Shown piece after piece: positions 22,096 to 32,672 of a DNA stretch of 64,000 nucleotides. The DNA lies in NCBI GenBank assembly GCA_018806985.1, contig JADANN010000435.1, positions 372,001 through 436,000 of the forward strand, read 5' to 3'. Source of the DNA: Angiostrongylus vasorum (taxonomy: Eukaryota; Nematoda; Chromadorea; Rhabditida; Metastrongylidae). Below the pieces are notes generated by a model. It worked only from the letters and a program-made list of their open reading frames with translations, was not told where the DNA came from and searched no databases. The first letter of the stretch is position 1. Each line of letters starts with the position of its first letter. A program made the translations under genes and the position numbers.

Positions 22096-22180
22096 GTAAA
22101 AACGAATTATTTAAGTGGAAAGCGATTTCTTAAGAATTGCAAATAGTTGTTTGAAAAGCGGCTGATGTTCAGATGTTCAG

Positions 22181-23435
22181 GATTCTCGGTTAGCGATTGT
22201 GTACGGTCGACCGGCGAAACTACTTCTCTATTGCGACATTCACTTCACAGTGATTAATGTCAACACGAATAATCTGATCACAATTCAACAATCTCAGTCT
22301 ACATCTAGCGATTCTTTTGTGTTTATGTGTGCACGAAGTGAAACATTTCAACGAATGCTATCAAAAGCTACAACTGAGGTCGGTCTCATTTATCACACGC
22401 TGTGGAGAATCTTCACAGACAAAGAGAATATCCATTAACTTCGAATATTTCAAAAAACTTTAATAGTCTAGTTATGGTTTCGATTATTAGATAAGTGATC
22501 TAGTGGCGATAATATTGATTGACAACATACTTGTTTAAAGTTCTGTAAGGCTTCGAGCAAAAGATTTCATATTTCAAGACGTATCAAATATCATTGAAAC
22601 CCATGGCGCAATTTTCTAGAGTTCACCTCTCCTCTAATAAAATCCTCGCAGTTACTAGATGTTAAATATTCATCTTGGATCTTCTACAATATATTCAAAG
22701 ACTCTGAGAGCTTAACTACTTTCCTCCTTTTCCTGAGTTTGCTCCCAACCTTTAGATCTTTCATTTAAACCGAGATGGTAAAAAGCTCTTATTACTTACA
22801 ATTTTTTTTGTTACTCGACCATTAGAAGAACACCGTGTCACTTTCGAGGAGTTTTCTTTTTCCTCCTATCCTTTATCTTTTTCTTGCGTCATGTTACATA
22901 TGTGAAGCATATGTGAGGCAATCAGTATATCATTGCGTAGTAAACTCTGACGAGCAAGTAGCAAATTTTCAGCGAAATTTTTTGAAATTTTTTTGAAAAT
23001 ATCGGTTATTATCTACATGGGAGTCATTATTTCCATAATAGCGACTATTGTTTTAGTGACAGTTATGAATTATGATCTGTTATCGAAGCCTTCCACTTGT
23101 CATAATCGCTTCTTTACTCTACTGCCCTTCTAACTCACTAGCTGCCTTTCACCTGCCTCTTTTTTTCACTTGATCATTCACTTTTTATAACTTCCATATA
23201 CATTAGTAACGCTATGAAACTATTCCGCTTCCAGAAAGGATTGCATCGCTATCTCAGTAAAAAAAACTCCGAAGGAGACTGGATGCCAGATTTTGTAGTA
23301 TCGAAACAAAATGAACAACCAGACACTGAATCACAGTTCTCACAGGCTTTCAGTGGGCTATTTAACTTTTTTAACATGGAGCAGTCAATGCAGACGAAGA
23401 AGTTGAACCTCGACAAGGAAAAGTCAAAATCGGGG
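22181..23435 (+). CDS. Tentative upstream exons of the adaptor-like gene
   Basis: Exon candidate 22181-22378 follows a TTCAG acceptor and encodes DSRLAIVYGRPAKLLLYCDI through FQRMLSKATTE to a GTCGGT donor. If unspliced it ends at the TAA at 22436. Exon candidate 23235-23435 follows CTTCCAG and encodes KGLHRYLSKKNSEGDWMPDF through LDKEKSKSG to a GTTTGT donor; alternatively translation starts at ATG 23214. Both are phase 0 at each end, so they can join. A 14-base microexon at 23551-23564 would bring the frame into phase with the exon at 25073, but this is speculative. No known domain is recognised; the first exon has a beta-rich look that could be part of a PH/PTB-like fold. Confidence 0.4.
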
Positions 23436-23650
23436 GTTTGTTTTCAACACCTTGTACAACTATTGAAGGAGGATCTTTTGAGCTTTGAAAACCGCATTTT
23501 CTTCGTCTTGCCACTTAATTCTATTGCAGTCATTTAAAAAAATATTTCAGTTTCCACGTTGGAGGTACTAGTCCACATAAGTTCCACTCCAATCTACCTA
23601 GAGCTAATTCATGTAGGTAATACTGGATTGCATTGCAGACTTTTAACAAA

Positions 23651-23651
<1 letters not shown>

Positions 23652-23686
<35 letters not shown>
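23652..23686. repeat. (AT)n microsatellite
   Basis: About 35 bases of uninterrupted TA repeat. Confidence 0.95.
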
Positions 23687-23688
<2 letters not shown>

Positions 23689-24589
23689 CGTGTGCGAGGG
23701 TGTGCTTGCATATATACACATTGGATTCTTAACTTCGATTTAGCCAACAAATGGAGAGTTAGTCCAAAATTCTGTTAGAAAACATCTCTGTGCTACTGTA
23801 GAAGAACCTCGCTCTACCAAATTCTCCAAGAATAGTGATGATGAACAAACCACATTTCTGTGACAGCGAAAAAGACTGCCTTAGATTGAACAAAATCGAG
23901 AGGCTCCTAAAGTGCCGGTTGATTCTAGCCTGCTGGAATATGAATATCCTATTGCAGAAATGATGAGCACAGACAAAAACTTTAGCGTACCTTGTCGTCG
24001 AAATGAGCAAATGAGAATGTCCATTAAATGCCGTTTGTCACATTGAAAGCGATTTCACATTGAAAGCGATTAAAAGTGTATGTGGCATTGGTATTATTGC
24101 CAATACGAACTTTACCATAGAGATCCACTGTTTTGATCAATTAAGGACCACACTAAAACGTTTAATCTGAATGGTTTGCCTAATCGATTTTGCGGTTGTC
24201 ACAAAGCTTTACACGTAATCAGAGAAGCATCTCTCTTAAAGCCTTATTAGATGGATAGCATCACACAAAACGTCACTACGTTGCCAAGGAATATGATCGG
24301 CTTATTCGAAGACATCACCCTTACTCAGGGAAAGCTGGTAATTCCAAAGTGAGAATACACTTCCAGGGAATTTCTTAGTATAACACGTTAACACATAAGG
24401 CAGGAATTAACTACCAACACTAGCATCGAAGTTCTGAACGTATGCAGAGAAGCGAAACGAGGTACACCTCAAGGTGGGAAACGAAGCATCATTGATTGAA
24501 GCTGCAGAGGTTCAAAGAAAGCGAAACACCCGAATCGTCAAATATTGTGAATGAATAAATGTAGTAATAACAACCTTGTATCTGGTCAT

Positions 24590-24995
24590 CAAAGAAAGGA
24601 GCGAATCACCGATGCTAGTTTCGCCCATGGGTTCATGCGTTCATGTGCCGATTTAGGAAATCCCTTGTCGGAGATGCTCACTAAAACCACAAACAAAACC
24701 AGCCTTCTTTTAGTCGCTCATCGAGTTTCGCGAGTTAGCTCAAGTCTCAATTCATTCGAGTCGCACTTCATGCCTAACACTTGCTTTCGCTTGCTGGAAA
24801 ACATCAAAGAACGCGCTTTCCCTGTGAATTCCTTTGTATTGTTTATAATAAGAGATATCGTATGAGCCCCTTCCTAGATCTTTTCAAAGTAGAAGCATCT
24901 TGTTGGAAGAGACCTTAACTGCCTCCCTATACATTATTTCCTACTTTATTTCACTCTTTTTGCTGATTCGACTGCAGACAAGCACACCTACACGT
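24590..24995 (+). repeat. Repeat family E, copy 1
   Basis: Blocks shared in order and orientation with 38300-38630: ACCACAAACAAAACCAGCC, TTCTTTTAGTCGCTC, AGCTCAAGTC, GAAAACATCAAAGAACGCGC, TGTGAATTCC, CCTAGATC, then GCCTCCCTATACATTATTTC and TTTTTGCTGATTCGACTG. No tRNA-like head or coding frame; family unknown. Confidence 0.55.
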
Positions 24996-25072
24996 GTTTT
25001 TGCATATCGTATGTGTATGTGGAACGTATAAGACATATGTGGCCGTACTGATTCCGATGACTGACATTTCAG

Positions 25073-28000
25073 TGAGCTTAAGCATTATTTGAATACACAT
25101 TTGCTAAACAAAGAATTTTCAGTGGCTTTTTATCATAACGCTAAAGCATCTGGAGCAAGAGACGAGGCGAGTGTCAATTATGTGAACATCAGCAAGCAGA
25201 GTGTTTCAAAGCTAATTCTAGATCGGGATCAAGGTGGATCGGAGAGGGAACGACGTGAGTCGAATGGATATTCGTGGAAGTTTTCATAAATTCAGAGAGG
25301 GTCGAGCTTTAAGGTTGGCGAAGACAGCTGAATAAAACGGCACGGTTACGTGTGTACTTTTAACATCCCTCCGTCCCTTTAGCACTCCTTTCTATGTGCA
25401 GTACTTGGAGCAGTAACACACACTGTGATTTTCACATTGTTTGCTCCGAACTTTTGGAAAAACTAGTATGATAGCTGTATAAAAGCTGGATTTTGATTAA
25501 AAAAAAGGGGGAGGGGGAAGATAAATCCTTTGGCGTTGATCCAATCCCTTAGGATGCGGCATATACTCGATTTAATTCGTAGCATCGTTGAGGTGAATAG
25601 AATGCACATCTGACCTACACTATAGCTTTCGATGTGCTGATTTTGTCGCAGCAAATTTGCTATCAAATCCTAGGATTATGGAATATAATGAAAGATCGAA
25701 CCGTAAACAATGTGTTTATTTGAGAGCCATTTTTCCAAACCGTTGCGCTGATCTCGCACCTACGCGTGCGTTTTGATTAACATAGTTAAATAGTACTTAC
25801 TTTGTGGTTTCTTCTTCTGCAAACATGAGGTTGTTAATAACATACTAAATGAGGTTATATAATGAAACAAGCCATAAAGTCTCTACTTAGTCTAATTTCC
25901 AGTATACGCTCCATCCAGAAAAACTAGTCGATTTGATAATTCTATCGCTGGCTATGAGAACTACCAAAATCAGGACAGCATACTACAAAATCGTATGGGT
26001 ATGTGAAATGAATTTTTCTAGATAAATTTTCTGTATTGGTCAGACTATGTTTATTCAGGAAGTAGCATTCACAGAAAGAGTTTACCGAACTACATCAATG
26101 CTTATCAATCTTCGCAGGGTAAAAGGAGTGAGTGTTTTTTTCTCATAACGTTTCTTAAGAAGATCACGTTCCAGTTCACGACTACTGAGACTATTAGAAG
26201 TTTGTTGCTTTTTTACCGGTCGTAGATTTGCGCATTATCTTCGTTACTATTATCAAATAGTCTAGTTGTAGGTAACGAGGAAAACAGGTTGTTTACACGT
26301 TCCCCGAATCATGGATATCGTAGAAAATCCGAGTTGGCACTGGCACATGCTATGGACAAACCTTCGACCAGGTTAATTTTTTGGCAATAAAATGGAAGCT
26401 GTTCGATGGTGGTTTCATAACGCTAAAAACCATGTCTTCAGCAAAGGTCGATCTGTTGGCGACTTGAAGACGGCCCGCTTAGAGGAGTCGCGCTACGAAA
26501 ACTGGAGGAAAGCAAAGAAGTTCATTTCATCATTTAAGCCAAAATCACAGTCAGATCTGAATCACAGGAACAAAATGGTAATAGTTAGTATGATGACAAT
26601 CTAGCGAATCTGTTCCAGAAGAAATTAAAATGACACGTTGACATTTTAAGTGCTACTATAGATAATCAGATACTGTGAATTTTGATTTCGACTTTCAGAT
26701 TTCTGTCTCACATTTTGAGTGTATTTGAGCTTGACCCGCTCTTTCCTTTATTCTTCAACATTTCTAGAATCGTCACAGTCTAGTGAAATCTTCGAGTACC
26801 GGAGCTCTACAATTTGCGACATCCGCTCGATACGTGGGTAGCAATCACCTGTTTTTATAATCGCTTTTGAAATGGCTCGCACTGTTGGAGGAGTTTTGAT
26901 TGCAAACATTAAATACCCTTTGCAAGAAACTAAGAAACTAGCGACTTTCAAGGGATTGTTGTTACAAGCACTAGACTGAGGTTTTCTTTTAAACTTCTTT
27001 CTTGAGAAACTAATTTTTTTAGAAGAAATGTTGTTACATGCATTACACTAAGGATTTCTGGATGCTTTTCCCTACCATCGAAGGAATATTTTATGACAAA
27101 TTTCTGGGATGATTCTAAATTATCATTGGCCATTCGCCTTGAACATGATCTTAATATGTTCTTAACTGTGAGAGGCCCTGTCGATTTCAGTACAACGACG
27201 AGGAAGAATCGCTGGATTCTCTCACGGACTTTGACGAACCTCCGCCTTCACTTGATCAAGTCGTTTGTAAACCAACAATTATGCAAAAAGAGAGTACAAA
27301 TTAGGGATTTATTAAACCATAGATCTTTTCACTTTCAACTCTTTGAGCTGCAAGAAGTAACAACATCGTAAATTTTTTATCGTGCCTTTTTAAATATATT
27401 AAATGATGAGCTGCTATTTCTCCGTGATGAAATTATGAGCTAAATTAGCCAACACAAGTGCGATAGAGTACTTCATTTATAATATTCCCATACTTCTAGC
27501 TTATTGAAATTCGGCTTCTTACGCAGTAGACAGAGAGTGAAGGGTTGCATAGAAACATCGTGAACATTGTAGCTCGAGGAAAGTCCGCCAGAGGGTCTCG
27601 TTCGGCCAAAAGAGGACATTCAAATCAGACCAAGAGCTGGTGTAAGCGCAGTTTTAGCTCGCAGACTAGCTGCATCTGTGACCGGATCATTTTCCGTAAG
27701 CACTGAAATTTATTTCCTTACGAAATGATCTATGAGGCGCGTTTTCTGTCCAGAAGTATGATGGAGAAAGAGGAGCGACTCACCATTACCAAGGTGGTCC
27801 AACTAATGAACCTCTCAAAGCGGCATCACCTCCCATGCTAGAAGCCCTAGATGGTGAGTAAGGAGCACTCTCTAACATTACTGAGACGAAAACCACGCTA
27901 GTAACTGCTTTTAGGAATAGAAGCAGCGGTGTATCGAGGACAGGATCGTCTAAAAGAGAGTGATCGACGCGCTTCCAACGTTTCGTTTCACAAAGTGCGC

Positions 28001-30507
28001 CTATTGTTTTCATTACATCAGATGTTTTGTTGTTCAGCAATTACAAAATCACTTAAGGTCATTCCGATCCCTATTAGACAAGCGAAATCAAAGAGGTCGC
28101 CGACAAGTATCAAGCAAAAGTTGGGACTACGAATAACATCATCAAGAAACTCAACGTCGTACTCGGAAAGCACTAGGTAAGTTTAACATTAAGTTTCACT
28201 GCAATTTTAACAAAAAAATTCATAAAAGGGCCACGCAATACACACTCGATTGTTCGATCCGTAGTCCCTGGCTGAGAAATCCTCCTGTGTCGCTTGGGTT
28301 TAGGTTAATTGCTGCAACGCTTGTCTGAGAAGATATATACGCGGTCTTTATAAATCAATAAGCTCCACAATCCATTGTATAGGCTATATATGCATCTCAC
28401 CACTTCTCATGCTTGATGATCCGAATGCATGGCTCATTCCTCAATGACTGACCAATCCCGAGAGCCTTGTCTTTTTATCTTTAACGAACGCAGAACCCAC
28501 GTATGCAGCCATGAAGATTGATAAATTTCCTCATACCACGGAGAATATGATGCAGAAAAAAGCCTTAGAGTAATTCGAAAAGTTTCACGTTATAGAATGC
28601 ATATACCCCGATCGTCTCTTCTCAAGTATGGTAAAATGAGTTGAATTTGTGCGCCTTATATTTCATGTGCTTTTCATTCTGTAAAAAATTAATTTCGAGT
28701 AAGAGGAAAAGAGTCTTAAAAACGTTGATAGCATTTTTTAAGTTAATTATTAACAACATATTTGCAGATCGTCCAGTGAGTCCTTATCATCTGACGCCAG
28801 ATCACGTATATCACTCCGCAAGCGGACAAACTCTCCACCGAAGGTCTCTGCTCCTGTCCTGTTACCGAGGCAGTCCAGTTCACATACTTTATTAGTGAGT
28901 GTCATTTTAAATGTTAGGATTCGTTTTCACATTCTTCAGTGTTTTCTCACATCGGTGGTTAATGCCTAATATCGATTGGTTGTCCCTCTGCATCACGCAG
29001 CGCTTTAAGAATCCCTTGATCTCTCACCAGTATCTTCCAACCTCAGCATGTGTACGAAGTTTCCATCTGGAAGTTTAGTAATAGTGAGTCAGTATTAGGA
29101 CAAGCTACCCACATATGAGGGGCGCTTGTGGCGCAATGGTCAGTGGCGCCCTGCAACACACACGTGGAATCGATCCCCCGCACCCATAGCCCACCAAGCC
29201 TTCCATCTCCTCGGTGTCGGGAAATTGGTATCAGACTTGTCTAAGAGGTTAGCACCACTGGCTCGAAAAAATCGTTAGGCCACCGCGAGTCATTGTAAAG
29301 ACCAGATATACATTCAATCACCTCCAAAAGCTAAAAAAAAAGGTCTCGGCATTGATCAATCCTTGGGGATACGCCATGCATTCGACTTCATTAAGCATTG
29401 TTTGGATTGAACGCCTAATATCAATCAATCACCTCCTAAAGTTGCTTAATGAAGTCGAATGCATGGCTCATCCCCAGCAATTGATCATCGCCGAGAGCTT
29501 AATTCTTTATCCTTTACCCTCCTATGAACAATATAGTCACTGTTGGCTACCAAGTGCTAGCGACTTAGGAATGTCCTAGCACTGCTCCGAAGTCTCCATG
29601 AAGAGAAAATCGTACCCATTAATTTGCCAATAGGATAGGATTTCTGCTGGTGTTCGCATGATTATTTCTGATTTGTGATGACGAGCAATTACCACGTTTC
29701 AGAGTATCAAAGTTACTAGAAAAAATGTGCAATAATAGTCTTCTAATAACACGTTCTTTCTTTCGTTGCTTTCTGAAATGGAAATAGGTAGTTGAACTTT
29801 TGGGCCGAAATCCTTTTTTTAGTAATTTTTGTGCGCTGCCTTAATATCTCGAGAACAAGAGCAGATCATCTGAATCGTTCTAGCAAGCGAGTACATCCGG
29901 AGATTCTTTGGAATCAGAACAGACAGCCAAAACGAATTCTCCATCGTTTACAAAGCCTTTTTTACGTGCGGATGCGAGCGTGCAGTCGTTACGTATGTGG
30001 TTTGATTGATTAAAACTTTTCTTTCCTCTTTTAAATCACAAAATAACAATCATCGAGTGTGTCACGATTCGCCCATTTCAAGAACCCTCAGCTCTTTGAA
30101 AAAACTAAGAAGTATTTTGTTGTAAGTGCGAATTAATTGCCACTTTTGAGGTTATATGACCAAATATATCCTTGCTGTTTCTATTCGGACCAAGATGAAG
30201 CTTAGCAATTGAAAGGCCTTAGAACTAATCGAGATGCAAAGTTTATGGCTGATAATATTTATGCCATATGCGCATACATATACATGCATACATATATTTT
30301 ATAACGTTTTCCTTTTCAGAAAGTATTGCGACCAGTCGTCGAGTCGATTATTGTGAAGTGTCACTGCCTGCTGCAGCTAATTCGACGTCGAGTTCGAATT
30401 CAGTGAATTCTCGAGTGGAATACGTTACGATTGATCCGGTCTCAACAACAGCAGCTCGAGAGGTTGCATTAAAATCGAAATTTATCTTAATGGACGGCAG
30501 TGATTAG
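25073..30507 (+). CDS. Multi-exon docking/adaptor-like protein, C-terminal 13 exons
   Basis: Exons join in phase: 25073-25254, 25903-25998, 26059-26118, 26272-26371, 26442-26577, 26768-26833, 27191-27259, 27573-27695, 27754-27853, 27915-28176, 28768-28894, 29884-29992, 30320-30507 (TAG). This gives 539 codons plus stop; an optional 63-base in-frame intron at 27995-28057 would give 518. The protein is Ser/Arg-rich and looks disordered. Tyrosine motifs include NYVNIS, GYENYQNQ, NYINAY and SRYENW (YxN, the Grb2-SH2-binding type). Near the C-terminus are VDYCEVSLP and VEYVTIDPV (ITIM-like, as bound by SHP phosphatases). Acidic and proline-rich parts include DFDEPPPS. I infer an IRS/Gab/Dok-style scaffold in receptor tyrosine kinase signalling, but no folded domain was recognised here. 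Introns carry SINE-A copies. It converges on the GPCR gene. Confidence 0.65.
25505..25680 (-). repeat. SINE-A fragment, diverged
   Basis: GATAAATCCTTTGGCGTTGA, CAATCCCTTAGGATGCGGC, CATCGTTGAGGTGAATAGAA, GACCTACACTATAGC: SINE-A 3' half in reverse. Lies in an intron of the adaptor-like gene. Confidence 0.6.
28383..28482 (+). repeat. SINE-A 3' fragment
   Basis: CATCTCACCACTTCTCATGC, CGAATGCATGGCTCATTCC, ACCAATCCCGAGAGCCTTGT: only the last third of SINE-A, in an intron of the adaptor-like gene. Confidence 0.65.
29113..29340 (+). repeat. SINE-A copy with intact tRNA-like head, 3' truncated
   Basis: TTGTGGCGCAATGGTCAG (A box), GGAATCGATCCCC (B-box-like), CACCAAGCCTTCCATCTCC, GGGAAATTGGTATCAGAC, GGCCACCGCGAGTCATTG, CAATCACCTCCAAAAG, then broken at AAAAAAAA. 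Confidence 0.85.
29341..29418 (-). repeat. SINE-A 3' fragment, opposite orientation
   Basis: GGTCTCGGCATTGATCAATC and CATGCATTCGACTTCATTAA read as the reverse SINE-A end, inserted between two plus-oriented pieces. Confidence 0.75.
29432..29520 (+). repeat. SINE-A 3' fragment
   Basis: CAATCACCTCCTAAAGTTGC, AATGAAGTCGAATGCATGGC, GATCATCGCCGAGAGCTTAA, TTCTTTATCCTTTACC: the plus-orientation end of SINE-A. Confidence 0.75.
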
Positions 30508-30809
30508 CGCGTTTATATGTGATGTGGTAACTGCAGAGTACACGAAGCAGGACAACCATTTGCGGATACAACATTACTCCTGTGAAGAATCGCTAAATAA
30601 TTCACTTCGTACCGCTAAAACATCTAAGATTTGAGGGAATTTAATTTTTTCAGGCTTCAAACCTACAAGAATCACCATCAACATTTGGACGATCACGTGC
30701 TATTTCAACGTCGATGACAGTAGTTCCAGTAGTTAGAAGAAGATCGCAGGTCAGTGACAATATGTGCATATCTAAGATTGCACCACCATAGTTCAACTAA
30801 GGCATTTGA

Positions 30810-31040
30810 ATTCTTCGTTTTCTTTCTCAGCAATCGCGACGTTGTTAAACAGTATGCGTTTCCTTCCGTGCAATAACACACATACAACACAACCGTAGCT
30901 GACGATTCTGCAGAATCGCTTTCTTCTGAGCCGCTTTTTTTACCTGTCTTCCACCGAGGAAGAACAGCCGCTCAGAGTCGCATATGGTTGAATCCTCCGA
31001 ATTTATAATCCAATGCCGAGTTTAATAGAAAGTCTATCCT
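30810..31040. repeat. Foldback family F, partial copy
   Basis: CTTTCTCAGCAATCGCGACG, GTATGCGTTTCCTTCCGTGC, TACAACACAACCGTAGCTGACG, then the central CCACCGAGGAAGAACAGCC. It ends with TTATAATCCAATGCCGAGTT and TAATAGAAAGTC, which is the reverse of the outer end seen at 59645. One internal arm is missing. Confidence 0.6.
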
Positions 31041-32129
31041 GGGAACTAAGACACTTGAGTAACTCAGGAATAAAGGGTTTCTCAGCTCATTAATGGATTA
31101 TCACATTTTAACATACTATAATAGGAGTTCTGATGACTAATGCCACTACTATTTTTAATCCTTTAAAAGCCAAATTTTTGCATTCATAGTGCTAGCAGTG
31201 AGGTTTTTATCATTCTTTCTAGGGTCAATCAAGCACTTCTGACTCCGTGTCCCTCGGATTGCCGACGAGACAGGGCTTCTTCAGGAAATACAGAAAACTG
31301 CGAAGGAACAGAAAGAATGCATCATGTTCTATGTCACAGTTGGATATATGACAAATGTTATTAAATTTGCTAATATAAGTTGCAATGAAAACCTCCACAG
31401 TTTTTTTTTGTAGAGATATTCTGTTTAGGCGAAATCATTAAGGATTAAAAAGCAAATTTAGTAGCCAAATAGCTAGTCAGTTCATACCGTGGCGTGTTAC
31501 TTGTTAGAAATGAGAGCTTAACAACAGCAGCTCGTTCTATCGTTGACCTCCCCGATAACACTAGATGAGAAGCGAACGGAAAAGTAGATTAATAATAAAG
31601 AAATAGAGAGCGCAGCTGCCTTGGAAGTAGCGGTTGACCACTAGTAACTGGATTTATACAAAGCCACATACAATTGCGATGCGAAGGATTTTCATTCAAA
31701 TGACGTCACCGATCAAGCCTTGAAGTTCCATCACTACCCTTTTCGGACATTTGCAGAATGTAAACAAGAAAAGTTGCGAGTTTTCGCGAAGCGATGAAAG
31801 CCTTCGCCACCAAGAAACCTGGATTCTTTTAAGAAGGCTCCTATTTCCGCTATAGATTTTTTTCTTGTCCGCTCTTTCTTTGGTGAACCTCGAATTAGAG
31901 TGAGGCAATAAAGTTGCTCATCACAAAATTGAATTATACGTCATCCAAAATCTGAATGATATGGTGAATTTTTTTCGCTCTGCTATAGGCATGCGCCATA
32001 TTGCATGTTTACTGGTTGCATTCCACACTGGGGCAACCCATTCCTCCTATCAGTCTTTGGTGTGCAAGCTATGAAAAAGCTCCTCCTGTCCCAAAAAAGC
32101 TTTTAGAAAGCTATGGAAGTACAAGAGGA
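31041..32129. other. Intergenic between two convergent genes; nothing recognised
   Basis: Lies between the stop of the adaptor-like gene (30507) and the GPCR stop (32673). AATAAA at about 31069 could serve as a poly(A) signal, but this is not proven. Confidence 0.3.
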
Positions 32130-32300
32130 TGGTTGCTTTAAAATACCAGGGAAAACGAACTTGACCAGCATTAAATAACATCCATGAAGAAGACAAAGCT
32201 TTCAAGAAGCAGCCGAACGAACATGCGAAAGCCTGATGGAAGCATGGGAGACGGTGAACTGAATGTAAGGAGTTTTGTGACCCGTATTGCATGTTTGCTC
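32130..32300 (+). repeat. SINE-B 3' fragment
   Basis: ACTTGACCAGCATTAAATAA, CATCCATGAAGAAGACAAAG, CTTTCAAGAAGCAGCCGAAC match the middle of SINE-B (compare 60225-60290). Confidence 0.55.
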
Positions 32301-32672
32301 AGGAGTATAAGTAAATTATAAGCAACCACATGGATGTTTTGCAGAAAGCTTGTGAAATTTTTTGATAATGGGAGGAAAGAAAGAAATATTAGTACACTAC
32401 CATTTGGGAAGCACATTTTTGGCATAAGATGAAGCATAACATTCACATAAAACAAGAAGAGTCCTATTGATCTCTTGTCAACCATGAATGGTCATTAATT
32501 TCACGTCCAAAAATTAGCGACGAGTCAAGGCAGCAAGAAATGAGTTGAATTCGTCTGGCAGGTAGAAATATGAGTGAATCGCGCGCGCTGTTTCGATTAA
32601 AACCAGAAATCGTTTAAGAACACCCATGAAAGAACATCCTCTGCGAAGTATTACATGAATTGCATAAATTGA

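Noticed and set aside
21850..22140. An open frame of about 100 codons that appeared to be an exon (FSAVCNEDSKN ... KEVLDHY) in phase with 22181
   Set aside because: The DNA aligns block by block with SINE-B (GTGGATATGAGGC, CATCAGGAAGACAA, AAATTGGTATCA), so the frame is accidental.
26371..26604. A gene start at ATG 26392 (MEAVRWWFHNAKN)
   Set aside because: A TCTTCAG acceptor inside it at 26441 joins in phase with the exon ending 26371, so the first 16 codons are intronic.
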